Assembly: GCA_019638275.1 (NCBI GenBank)
Contig: JAHBUC010000003.1
Location: 372,001-436,000 of the forward strand
Length of the DNA: 64,000 bases
From: Cyclobacteriaceae bacterium
GTDB taxonomy: Bacteria > Bacteroidota > Bacteroidia > Cytophagales > Cyclobacteriaceae
Direction of reading: 5' to 3'
The translations under genes and the position numbers were made by a program. Numbering within the stretch: the first letter of the stretch is position 1; each line of letters opens with the position of its first letter. The notes under the pieces are model-generated. The model was not told where the DNA came from, did not search any database, and saw only the letters and a program-made list of their open reading frames with translations. Below are positions 27,918 through 36,045 of this stretch, one piece after another.

Positions 27918-27929
27918 TTTTAAACGATT

Positions 27930-27967
27930 AAACCTTCTTCGCATAATGCGTTGAAGGTTTTTATTTT
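27930..27967 (+). terminator. Rho-independent terminator of rnpB
   Basis: AAACCTTC pairs with GAAGGTTT (8 bp), with a second inner stem CGCA/TGCG over a three-base loop, followed by TTTATTTT. It starts 13 bases after the end of RNase P RNA and ends 16 bp before the start codon of the next gene. Confidence 0.85.
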
Positions 27968-27983
27968 AAACAGAACTATTGCT

Positions 27984-29138
27984 ATGGGAAAAATACTGGT
28001 TGTAGATGACATGGCTGCCATTCGTACTTCGCTCCGTGAAATACTGGAAGAGGAAAAGCATGAAGTGGACGAAGCCAAAGACGGTGAAGAGGCTTTAAAG
28101 AAACTTCAGTCCGAATACTTCGATGTTGCCTTTTGCGACATTAAAATGCCAAAGATTGACGGCATTGAATTACTGGAACGGGTGAAGAAAGAAGGCATCG
28201 GCACACCTTTCATTATGATTTCAGCGCATGGAACAAAAGAAACTGCATTGGAGAGCATCAAGCGCGGGGCCTACTTCTTTATCCAAAAACCGTTTGAGAG
28301 CATTGAAACCATTTTAATTCACCTGCGCAACGTTCTGGAAAGAAATTCATTGCGGGAAGAAAACCGAACCCTTAAAAAGAAGATCAGCAAAGATTCAGAA
28401 ATGGTGGGCGAATCGCCTGCCATCATACAGGTAAAAGAAATGATCGAAAAGGTGGCTCCTACCGATGCCCGGGTACTGATAACCGGACCGAATGGTAGCG
28501 GAAAAGAACTGGTGGCCCGGCAACTTCATGAGAAAAGTAAACGATCAGAAAAAACATTGATTGAAGTAAATTGTGCGGCCATTCCATCAGAGCTTATTGA
28601 GAGTGAATTATTCGGTCATGAAAAGGGCTCATTTACCTCTGCTATAAAACAACGCATAGGAAAGTTTGAGCAGGCCGAGGGTGGCACCTTATTCCTCGAT
28701 GAAATTGGCGACATGAGCCTTTCGGCACAAGCCAAGGTGCTGCGTGCCTTACAGGAAAGTAAAATTACCCGTGTAGGGGGCGAAAAAGAAATACTGGTTA
28801 ACGTGCGCGTGTTGGCAGCTACCAACAAAGACCTGAAAAAAGAAATCTCCGAAGGAAAGTTTCGCGAGGATTTGTATCATCGTTTAAGTGTCATTGTGGT
28901 GAAGGTTCCCTCGCTGAATGAACGAATTGAGGACATCCCCTTGCTGGTTGAAAAATTCCTGAATGATCTGGCCGAAGAACAGGGCTCAAAAAAGAAAAAA
29001 ATAGACGCGAAAGCTATTTCAGCCCTGCAACAACATCAATGGACGGGAAATATTCGCGAATTACGAAATGTGGTTGAACGGCTTATCATCATGTCAGCCG
29101 AAACCATCACGGAGGAAGATGTGAAGAAATACCTCTGA
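27984..29138 (+). CDS. Sigma-54-type response regulator without a DNA-binding domain
   Basis: I start the protein at MGKILVVDD (ATG 27984, 384 residues), the normal first strand of a receiver; a longer start at 27951 would lie in the rnpB terminator. The receiver has Asp52 (FCDIKMPKIDG) and Lys102. The AAA+ domain has Walker A GPNGSGKE near 170, the loop GSFTSA near 215 in place of GAFTGA, Walker B LFLDEIGD and the arginine-containing FREDLYHRL. The protein stops after TGNIRELRNVVERLIIMS and a short tail, so the Fis-type helix-turn-helix is absent. It may activate from solution or work on other targets, as is known for some DNA-binding-free activators. No kinase gene is adjacent. Confidence 0.9.
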   Translation: MGKILVVDDMAAIRTSLREILEEEKHEVDEAKDGEEALKKLQSEYFDVAFCDIKMPKIDGIELLERVKKEGIGTPFIMISAHGTKETALESIKRGAYFFIQKPFESIETILIHLRNVLERNSLREENRTLKKKISKDSEMVGESPAIIQVKEMIEKVAPTDARVLITGPNGSGKELVARQLHEKSKRSEKTLIEVNCAAIPSELIESELFGHEKGSFTSAIKQRIGKFEQAEGGTLFLDEIGDMSLSAQAKVLRALQESKITRVGGEKEILVNVRVLAATNKDLKKEISEGKFREDLYHRLSVIVVKVPSLNERIEDIPLLVEKFLNDLAEEQGSKKKKIDAKAISALQQHQWTGNIRELRNVVERLIIMSAETITEEDVKKYL

Positions 29139-29140
29139 AA

Positions 29141-29266
29141 TCAGATTTTCTGAGCAGGAGCCTCTTTGGCAGCCGGAGTTTCAACTTTTGTATACGTTGG
29201 GCATGTGTACTGGCTGCAGGCAGAAATGAAACCGGCTAAAAGAAGGAAGATCACTAACTTTTTCAT
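29141..29266 (-). CDS. 41-residue lipoprotein
   Basis: A short frame encodes MKKLVIFLLLAGFISACSQY followed by a 21-residue Thr/Ala/Pro/Lys-rich tail. The positively charged start, hydrophobic core and lipobox (ISAC, Cys17) make a textbook lipoprotein signal peptide; the mature peptide is only 25 residues and contains a second cysteine (Cys22). Tiny lipoproteins of this kind are common in Bacteroidota but poorly studied. The stop is 2 bp from the stop of the response-regulator gene, so the two converge. It may be an entericidin-like or structural peptide; that is a guess. Confidence 0.7.
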   Translation of the reverse strand: MKKLVIFLLLAGFISACSQYTCPTYTKVETPAAKEAPAQKI

Positions 29267-29359
29267 TCGAAGTGGCTTTAACATCATCCCAAAAATAGAA
29301 TAGTTTCGTAACAAAACAAACCCAACCGCATATTTGTGCCCTTTAACGGCAAAAAAATG

Positions 29360-30352
29360 CTACTCAACCATAAGGTTACAGCCTCGAATATCTGAATTGT
29401 CCAACCGGCCCTGAACCTCAAACCCACCCCCGGCAAGGATCTGGCCGGCATCTTCAGTTTCGATAAAGCTGACGGTATTGAAATTAGCCAAATCAATAAC
29501 GTTTAACCCACCCGGTTTATTTGACCCGAGGCGGCTAAAAGGATCACCTACCTCACGGATAAACACGCGCATCCAGGGCGGGCAGAAGAAAGCAGATTCA
29601 CCCCTTGTATAGGCCTGCGAAAACAACTCCGTCATACCATACTCTGAGTAAATTTTTTCAACCCCCAACCCTTCCTTTAGCGCTTCATGAAGCGCTGAAC
29701 GCGTCAGTTCCTTTCGTCTGCCTTTCATTCCACCGGTTTCAAAAATCAGGCAATCAGAAAGATCCGGACCATGCTTTTCAACCAGATCAAGCAGCGCATA
29801 CGTTACTCCCCAAACAATAATCCTTCTTTCCCCACCCTTTCTGGCAAGTTCAATATCCGCCAATAGCTTATCGGTGTTATCGCGGTAAAATGAACTATAC
29901 GCTGATCCACTTTGTCGGATAAAGAAATCGATCATAGCCACCAAAGAAGAATCTCCACGCTCGAGGTAAGACGGCAACAAAGCGAAAAAATGAAAATTTG
30001 ATACTGAACCAAAAAAATGTTCAAAACATTTCCTGGCATGGTTCAGGTAAAACTGCTGATCGTTTACGTAATGTATACTCGGCACACCACCCGAAGTAGT
30101 ACTGCTCTTAAAGGCGGTTTCCTCCTGCCATTCACCCGATTTAATAACCTGCGTTTTAAAAAAGGAAATGGGAAGAAACGGTATATCCGCTACCCTTGTA
30201 ATGTTGCGCCTATCAATGCCCAAGCCACCAAGCCAGGAAGCATAAACTGCATTATTTTTTGCCTGAAATTGAAAGATTGCCAGAGCAATATCGTCAAAGC
30301 CTGTTTCGTTAAGGGTGTATAAATCGGACGCAAAACTTTTAGTAATTTCCAA
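29360..30352 (-). CDS. LuxE/acyl-protein-synthetase-like adenylating enzyme
   Basis: The 330-residue protein resembles LuxE-type acyl-protein synthetases, small relatives of the phenylacetate-CoA ligase group. The landmarks are PFLPISFFKTQVI, the Ser/Thr/Gly-rich ATP loop TAFKSSTTSGGVPS, IFETGGMKGRRKELTR and the YSEYGMTELFSQAY motif that corresponds to the Y.E.GMTE core of adenylate-forming enzymes. LuxE activates fatty acids for reduction in bioluminescence, but there are no luxAB, luxC or luxD genes near, so here it probably activates a carboxylic acid for an unknown modification. It is a single gene, divergent from a lipoprotein gene whose start is 34 bp away. Confidence 0.8.
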   Translation of the reverse strand: MEITKSFASDLYTLNETGFDDIALAIFQFQAKNNAVYASWLGGLGIDRRNITRVADIPFLPISFFKTQVIKSGEWQEETAFKSSTTSGGVPSIHYVNDQQFYLNHARKCFEHFFGSVSNFHFFALLPSYLERGDSSLVAMIDFFIRQSGSAYSSFYRDNTDKLLADIELARKGGERRIIVWGVTYALLDLVEKHGPDLSDCLIFETGGMKGRRKELTRSALHEALKEGLGVEKIYSEYGMTELFSQAYTRGESAFFCPPWMRVFIREVGDPFSRLGSNKPGGLNVIDLANFNTVSFIETEDAGQILAGGGFEVQGRLDNSDIRGCNLMVE

Positions 30353-30386
30353 GCGTTATGTATATTGTCCGATTCAAAAATACGGT

Positions 30387-31163
30387 ATGAGGGCTATAAA
30401 GGGGCTGATTTTATTTTGTTTTTTGATTACTGCTTTGGCATCGTGTGTAGAGGAGCCTATATTTCCCATTACCCCCATAATTGAGCTGGATAAAGTTGAG
30501 TTTTGGGTATCCCAGGATAGTGGCGGTCCCGATTCACTGGTGCTCTATATCAACTTCAGGGATGGCAATGGAGACCTTGGTCTTAACGGAAATGATGTTG
30601 ATCCGCCATTCAACCCCGAAATTTTTTACCTGGACAACAACAACAAGCTCATTACCATTCGAACACGAGACAATCCGGAATATTCTGACCTACCCCCATA
30701 TGAATTTCCATATACATGCACGAACTACACCTCGAGTAGCAGGAAAATATACTTTCGCTCAGATGTTGTAAATAAAGCAACGGATAACGTTATAGATTCC
30801 ATATTGGTGGATAACACAAAATACTACGGAGTTCAAGACACTATTTATTTCGAACGAAATGAAAATTCATTCAATATTAAAGTTGAATATTTTGTTTTGG
30901 AGAACGGTGTGTATGAACCCTTTGATTGGGTTACGGCATTTCCTCCGGCATGCGGTGAAACATTTGATGGAAGATTTCCCCGATTAAGCAATGAAACCAA
31001 TTCATTGGAGGGAACCATTCGTTATTCCATGAAATCAGTTGGGTTTTTGCCGCTCTTCAGTATCAAACCTATTCGCTTAAGAATCAGTATCAGAGATCGA
31101 GCCCTCAACACCAGCAACGTAGAAGAAATTGAATTTACGTTGCAACAAGTAAGAGTTAATTAG
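30387..31163 (+). CDS. Hypothetical lipoprotein
   Basis: The start is placed at MRAIKGLILF because a lipoprotein signal begins there (ITALASC, Cys19, 258 residues); the frame is open upstream but overlaps the divergent LuxE-like gene. The mature protein is strand-rich with conserved-looking patterns VEFWVSQDSGGPDSLVLYI, FRDGNGDLGLNG and RLRISIRDRALNTSNVEEIEF. The D.NGDLGL segment resembles calcium-binding turns. I recognise it only as a type common in Cytophagales genomes, with no known function. It converges with the E1 gene, 7 bp between stops. Confidence 0.7.
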   Translation: MRAIKGLILFCFLITALASCVEEPIFPITPIIELDKVEFWVSQDSGGPDSLVLYINFRDGNGDLGLNGNDVDPPFNPEIFYLDNNNKLITIRTRDNPEYSDLPPYEFPYTCTNYTSSSRKIYFRSDVVNKATDNVIDSILVDNTKYYGVQDTIYFERNENSFNIKVEYFVLENGVYEPFDWVTAFPPACGETFDGRFPRLSNETNSLEGTIRYSMKSVGFLPLFSIKPIRLRISIRDRALNTSNVEEIEFTLQQVRVN

Positions 31164-31170
31164 GTCAAAC

Positions 31171-33564
31171 TTAAAGCTCCGGAAATCTTGACGGGTCGTG
31201 CTCACGCATCATTGCATAAATCCGCTCAAACACTTCCTCAGGATTTGGCTTAGAAAAGTAATCTCCGTCAGAAGCATAAGCAGGCCGATGCTCCTTAGCC
31301 GTGATTGTTATAGGCCTGGAGTCCAGGTATTGATAAGCATTTTGCTCCTCCAGAACTTTTTGCATCATGTAGGCGCTGGCGCCCCCCGGCACATCCTCAT
31401 CCGCAAACACCACACGATTAGTCTTCTTGATTGATTCTACAATAGCGTGATGGCGATCAAAAGGCAACAATGTTTGAGCATCAATCACCTCACACGAAAT
31501 ACCTGCTGCCTCCAATGAATCTGCTGCCTCCAATACAACCCGGCACATTGATCCATAAGTCACAACTGTAACATCGTCTCCGGAACGAAGAATTTCAGGC
31601 ACACCAAGCGGAACCGTAAACTCGCCAATATTTTCCGGTAGTTGTTCTTTTAACCGGTATCCATTCAAACATTCAATGATAACTGCTGGGTCGTCCGATT
31701 TTAACAACGTATTGTAAAAACCGGCCGCTTGCGTCATGTTGCGTGGCACTAGCAAATAAATACCACGCAAACTATTCAAGATCATACCAATCGGTGAACC
31801 TGCGTGCCAAACACCCTCCAGCCGATGCCCACGGGTACGAATAATCAACGGAGCTTTTTGCCCGCCTTTGGTTCTGTACTGCAAACAAGCCAGATCATCT
31901 GACAAGGTTTGAACGGCATAAATGAAATAGTCGAGGTATTGAATTTCGGCAATTGGGCGCAGGCCCCGTAAGGCGGCCCCTATCCCCTGCCCGATGATGG
32001 TACATTCACGTATGCCGGTATCGGTTACACGCAGTTCTCCAAATTTCTCCTGCAGCCCTGCAAAGCCCTGGTTCACATCACCTATTTTTCCCACATCTTC
32101 TCCGAATGCAAACACGCGTGGGTCGCGTTGGAGCGCAGCATGAAAGCACGCTTGCAATACTTCACGACCATCTACAACCGGAGAGTTTTCATCATACAGA
32201 GGCTCTACAATTTCAACATTCAAAGCAGACTCATCAGACTGACTATACAAATGCGAACTGTATCGATCTTCTGCATCTTCGTTTACTCGTTTAATCCAGT
32301 TCCGTAATTCAGCTATTGCCTCAAGTTCCTTTCCGCGCATTGCGATCAATACTTTCTTTGCCGCCTTTACAGAATCCAATCGCGCAGGGTTTATTGTTTT
32401 CTGCAGCTCTGATTTAATTTCTGAAACACGCTCGTCTTCAAATTTTTGTAAAATGGAGATGAGCTCTGATTGGTCTTTCTGAATATCCGTAGTAAATGCT
32501 TTCCACGCTTTTTCCCTGGCCTTTTTTGCACTTTCCTTAGCTTCTCTTTCAATGATATCAATTTCCTCAGGCAGTACCAGCACTTCTTCTTCAATCCACT
32601 TTCGCATCTGCTTAATGCAATCATGCTCAGCCTCCCAAACCAATCGATCCTTTGACTTATAGCGCTCATGCGAGCCTGACGTTGAATGTCCCTGAGGTTG
32701 CGTTACTTCTGTTACATGCACCAACACCGGCACATGTTCTTCCCGACAAATTTTTTCAGCCCGTTCGTATATGGTAATCAGACCTGGGTAGTCCCACCCT
32801 TTTACGGTTAGTATTTCAAACCCTTTATCTGACTTATCGCGCGCAAAACCAGCAAGCGCCTTTGATATACTCTTCTTTGTGGTATGGTATTCCTGTGGAA
32901 CTGAGATTCCATAGTCATCGTCCCATACCGACATCAACATCGGAACCTGCAAAACGCCCGCGGCATTTATCGTTTCAAAAAACATACCTTCGGAAGTTGA
33001 AGCATTGCCAATTGTACCAAAGGCAATTTCATTTCCGTTGATCGAAAGATTAGCGTACTGCTTCAATCCAGGATTATTACGAAACAGTTTTGAAGCATAG
33101 GCCAACCCCAACAAGCGCGGCATCTGCCCAGCTGTTGGTGAAATATCAGCACTGCTATTTTTCAGTTCAGTCAGGTTCTTCAGTTTACCATTTTCATCGA
33201 GCATGCGTGTGGCAAAATGGCCATTCATTAATCTGCCCGCTGAGGCAGGCTCAGCCTCCACATCCGTATGCGCATATAATTGAGCAAAGTATTGCTGAAC
33301 ACTCAACTCGCCAATGGCGAACATAAATGTTTGATCGCGATAATACCCAGAACGAAAATCTCCGTTTCGAAATACTTTAGACATGGCAATCTGCGCCACT
33401 TCCTTGCCATCACCGAAAATACCGAACTTAGCCTTCCCCATAAACACTTCCTTACGGCCGATCAAACTGGCTTCCCGGCTTTCGCAGGCCAACCGATAAT
33501 CGGCCAGAATTTCCTTTACACGGGCTTGTGAATACTTCACCTTCGATTCCTTAACTGTGCTCAC
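31171..33564 (-). CDS. 2-oxoacid dehydrogenase E1 component, alpha-beta fusion
   Basis: The 797-residue protein fuses both halves of a heterotetrameric-type E1. The N-terminal alpha-like part (about 1-380) has the thiamine-diphosphate-binding region around GNEIAFGTIGNASTSEG and WDDDYGISVP. A charged helical linker (about 380-460) joins the beta-like part (about 465-797) with RVFAFGEDVGKIGDVNQGF, ECTIIGQGIGAALRGLRPI and DAQTLLPFD. It oxidatively decarboxylates pyruvate or a branched-chain 2-oxoacid and passes the acyl group to an E2 lipoyl domain. Such fusions are usual in Bacteroidota; the substrate cannot be fixed from sequence alone. E2 and E3 are not in the window. The gene is monocistronic by position. 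Confidence 0.92.
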   Translation of the reverse strand: MSTVKESKVKYSQARVKEILADYRLACESREASLIGRKEVFMGKAKFGIFGDGKEVAQIAMSKVFRNGDFRSGYYRDQTFMFAIGELSVQQYFAQLYAHTDVEAEPASAGRLMNGHFATRMLDENGKLKNLTELKNSSADISPTAGQMPRLLGLAYASKLFRNNPGLKQYANLSINGNEIAFGTIGNASTSEGMFFETINAAGVLQVPMLMSVWDDDYGISVPQEYHTTKKSISKALAGFARDKSDKGFEILTVKGWDYPGLITIYERAEKICREEHVPVLVHVTEVTQPQGHSTSGSHERYKSKDRLVWEAEHDCIKQMRKWIEEEVLVLPEEIDIIEREAKESAKKAREKAWKAFTTDIQKDQSELISILQKFEDERVSEIKSELQKTINPARLDSVKAAKKVLIAMRGKELEAIAELRNWIKRVNEDAEDRYSSHLYSQSDESALNVEIVEPLYDENSPVVDGREVLQACFHAALQRDPRVFAFGEDVGKIGDVNQGFAGLQEKFGELRVTDTGIRECTIIGQGIGAALRGLRPIAEIQYLDYFIYAVQTLSDDLACLQYRTKGGQKAPLIIRTRGHRLEGVWHAGSPIGMILNSLRGIYLLVPRNMTQAAGFYNTLLKSDDPAVIIECLNGYRLKEQLPENIGEFTVPLGVPEILRSGDDVTVVTYGSMCRVVLEAADSLEAAGISCEVIDAQTLLPFDRHHAIVESIKKTNRVVFADEDVPGGASAYMMQKVLEEQNAYQYLDSRPITITAKEHRPAYASDGDYFSKPNPEEVFERIYAMMREHDPSRFPEL

Positions 33565-33656
33565 GATAATCAGTTTTGTGGATTATGCTCAACTTTTCGT
33601 GCCCAAAAATAGCCATTCGGGTGGCAAATGCCAACCTGACTTAGATCAGCATCGGG

Positions 33657-33686
33657 TTGACAATTGATAATTGCCGATTATCTTTG
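33657..33686 (+). promoter_or_regulatory. Promoter of the alanine dehydrogenase gene
   Basis: TTG at 33657-33659 and TATCTTTG at 33679-33686 match the Bacteroidota -33 and -7 elements, 19 bases apart. The predicted start (about 33692) leaves a leader near 19 nt before ATG 33711. The promoter lies inside the upstream in-frame extension, which supports the shorter start. Confidence 0.75.
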
Positions 33687-33710
33687 CAGCCTGTTAAAAC
33701 GATTGAAACT

Positions 33711-34823
33711 ATGATTATTGGCGTTCCAAAGGAGATTAAAAACAACGAAAACCGTGTTGCGCTTACACCCGCAGGCACACAGGAATTGGTAAAACGGGGG
33801 CACACGGTATATGTTGAAAATACCGCTGGTGTAGGAAGCGGATTTGCGGATGAAGAGTATGTGAAAGCGGGCGCCAAATTGCTAAAAACGGCTGAAGAGG
33901 TTTTTGCAATCGCTGAAATGATAATCAAAGTAAAGGAGCCGATTGAGCAGGAGTACAAACTCATTAAAAAAGATCAATTGGTATTCACCTATTTTCACTT
34001 CGCTTCTTACGAACCACTGACAAAAGCCATGATTAATAGTGGCGCTGTTTGCCTAGCTTACGAAACTGTGGAACGCATTGACGGAAGCCTGCCTTTGCTG
34101 ATCCCTATGTCGGAAGTAGCCGGAAGGATGTCTATTCAGGAAGGTGCCAAATACCTGGAGAAACCATTGAAAGGACGCGGTATTTTGCTGGGTGGTGTAC
34201 CCGGTGTTAAGCCTGCCAAGGTGTTGATTCTTGGAGGCGGTGTAGTTGGAACAAACGCTGCAAAAATTGCAGCAGGTATGGGTGCTGACGTAACGATTGC
34301 CGATGTTAACTTGAACCGGCTGCGTTACCTCGATGACGTAATGCCTAAAAACGTACACACCGTAGTATCAAATGAGTATACCATTCGTGAAATGGTGCAG
34401 GATCATGACCTGATTGTTGGTGCCGTACTGATTCCAGGAGCAAAAGCTCCGAAACTGGTTACACGCGATATGCTGAAAACCATGCGCCCGGGGACAGTAT
34501 TGGTTGATGTAGCCGTAGATCAGGGTGGTTGTATCGAAACCTGTACACCAACTACGCACGAAAATCCTACATACATTATTGATGACGTTGTGCACTATTG
34601 CGTTGCGAACATGCCCGGTGCAGTACCCTATACATCCACACTTGCCCTTACCAATGCCACACTTCCTTACGCCATTCGCCTGGCTAACCAAGGCTGGCAA
34701 AAGGCTTGTCAGGAAAGCACTGAGTTGCGCAATGGACTTAACGTGATGTTTGGTGAGGTGGTGTACAAAGGTGTAGCCGATGCCTTCAACTTGCCGTATA
34801 CTGATGTGAAGAAATTCCTTTAA
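33711..34823 (+). CDS. ald: Alanine dehydrogenase
   Basis: The 370-residue enzyme interconverts L-alanine and pyruvate with NAD. It starts MIIGVPKEIKNNENRVALTP, the classical N-terminus; the frame upstream contains the promoter. Catalytic Lys is in MIIKVKEP and His in YFHFASYEP; the NAD-binding glycines are in ILGGGVVGTNAAKIA, and the conserved VDVAVDQGGCIET and HYCVANMPGAVPYTST follow. Length is normal. Its stop interlocks with that of the convergent HsdR_N-type gene through a shared TTAA (4-bp overlap). It probably links amino-acid and pyruvate metabolism and is transcribed alone. Confidence 0.97.
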   Translation: MIIGVPKEIKNNENRVALTPAGTQELVKRGHTVYVENTAGVGSGFADEEYVKAGAKLLKTAEEVFAIAEMIIKVKEPIEQEYKLIKKDQLVFTYFHFASYEPLTKAMINSGAVCLAYETVERIDGSLPLLIPMSEVAGRMSIQEGAKYLEKPLKGRGILLGGVPGVKPAKVLILGGGVVGTNAAKIAAGMGADVTIADVNLNRLRYLDDVMPKNVHTVVSNEYTIREMVQDHDLIVGAVLIPGAKAPKLVTRDMLKTMRPGTVLVDVAVDQGGCIETCTPTTHENPTYIIDDVVHYCVANMPGAVPYTSTLALTNATLPYAIRLANQGWQKACQESTELRNGLNVMFGEVVYKGVADAFNLPYTDVKKFL

Positions 34824-35254
34824 GGAAAAGTGGGCAGTTCAGCCTGAGGCTTTACTTCAGGCTGAATCGCAAAACAGTATACCATCATTCCATTAGTAAT
34901 AACTACAAAGGGTGCCTGCAATGATTTGTTATAGGTGGCTACTTGCATGGCTACGGATTGAGTCAGTTGAATATTCGGAGCTTTGCATTCCACCACTATC
35001 CAGGGTTTTCCTTCCCGGTCAAACACAATAACATCGGCCCGTTTTTCGAGGGAATTGTATGAGAGGGGGGCCTCCACTTTAATCAGTGATTTCGGGTATT
35101 TCAAATGGTTCAGCATGTACTGAACAAAGTGCTGTCTTACCCACTCTTCAGGTGTGAGCACGACATACTTTTTCCTTATCCCATCAAAAATCCATACTTT
35201 TCCATCAGCTTTCTTTAGCTTATAATCAAAAGCAGGAAGGTTGAGTTTAATCAT
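34820..35254 (-). CDS. Stand-alone HsdR N-terminal domain protein (PD-(D/E)xK fold)
   Basis: The 144-residue protein corresponds to the N-terminal nuclease domain of type I restriction HsdR subunits without the helicase. It has a leading WVRQHFVQYMLNHLKYP helix, then the active-site strands RADVIVFD and WIVVECKA, which carry the Asp, Glu and Lys of the PD-(D/E)xK motif, and a Gln in the helix AMQVATYN. All catalytic positions seem intact, so it may bind or cut DNA. No methylase or specificity subunit is near. Orphan proteins of this type are frequent in Bacteroidota and their job is not known; a repair role is possible. Confidence 0.85.
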   Translation of the reverse strand: MIKLNLPAFDYKLKKADGKVWIFDGIRKKYVVLTPEEWVRQHFVQYMLNHLKYPKSLIKVEAPLSYNSLEKRADVIVFDREGKPWIVVECKAPNIQLTQSVAMQVATYNKSLQAPFVVITNGMMVYCFAIQPEVKPQAELPTFP

Positions 35255-35274
35255 GCCGTAAAGTAACTGAAGAT

Positions 35275-36045
35275 ATGAAGACGAAACAGGAAATTGTAGA
35301 AAACTGGCTACCCAGGTATACCGGCCAACCGCTGGATAAATTCGGAGAATACATTTTGCTTACCAACTTCGACAACTATGTTAAAATGTTTGCCGAATTA
35401 CACAATGTACCGGTAGTGGGTGTTGATAAACCCATGCGAAATGCTACGGCTGAAGGTATAACCATCATTAATTTCGGAATGGGCAGCCCGAATGCGGCAA
35501 CTGTAATGGACTGCCTGAGCGCTATAAAACCAAAAGCCGCCCTTTTTTTGGGTAAGTGCGGAGGATTAAAAAAGAAAAATGATATCGGGGATCTGATTCT
35601 GCCAATCGCTGCCATTCGGGGAGAGGGTACATCAACCGACTATTTCCCACCTGAAGTTCCCGCACTACCCGCATTTGCCTTGCAAAAGGCAATTTCCACC
35701 ACCATCCGCGATTACAACCAGGATTATTGGAGCGGAACCGTATACACAACCAATCGCAGGGTGTGGGAATGGGATGAAGATTTCAAAGCTTACCTAAGAA
35801 AGATCAGGGCACAAGCCATTGATATGGAAACCGCCACCATCTTTACCACTGCATTCTATAATAAAATTCCTGCAGGAGCACTGCTGCTGGTTTCGGATCA
35901 ACCCATGGTGCCGGAAGGCGTTAAAACCGATGTCAGTGATCAATCGGTTACAAAGAATTTTGTTGACCTGCATTTGAAAATTGGCATCGCTTCACTGAAA
36001 CAGCTCATCAACAATGGAGTGACAGTGAAGCACTTACGCTACTGA
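35275..36045 (+). CDS. amn: AMP nucleosidase (short form)
   Basis: The 256-residue protein belongs to the PNP/UDP phosphorylase fold (INFGMGSPNAATVMD, LFLGKCGGLKKKNDIGDLI, AIDMETATIFTTAF, LLVSDQPMV). The ETATIF segment holds the Glu that contacts the ribose, and the Asp in SDQP is the base-binding acid. It should hydrolyse AMP to adenine and ribose 5-phosphate. It lacks the extra N-terminal domain of the E. coli enzyme, as is usual in Bacteroidota. It is divergent from the HsdR_N-type gene with 20 bp between starts, and its stop overlaps the stop of the UMF1 gene by 7 bp. Confidence 0.88.
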   Translation: MKTKQEIVENWLPRYTGQPLDKFGEYILLTNFDNYVKMFAELHNVPVVGVDKPMRNATAEGITIINFGMGSPNAATVMDCLSAIKPKAALFLGKCGGLKKKNDIGDLILPIAAIRGEGTSTDYFPPEVPALPAFALQKAISTTIRDYNQDYWSGTVYTTNRRVWEWDEDFKAYLRKIRAQAIDMETATIFTTAFYNKIPAGALLLVSDQPMVPEGVKTDVSDQSVTKNFVDLHLKIGIASLKQLINNGVTVKHLRY

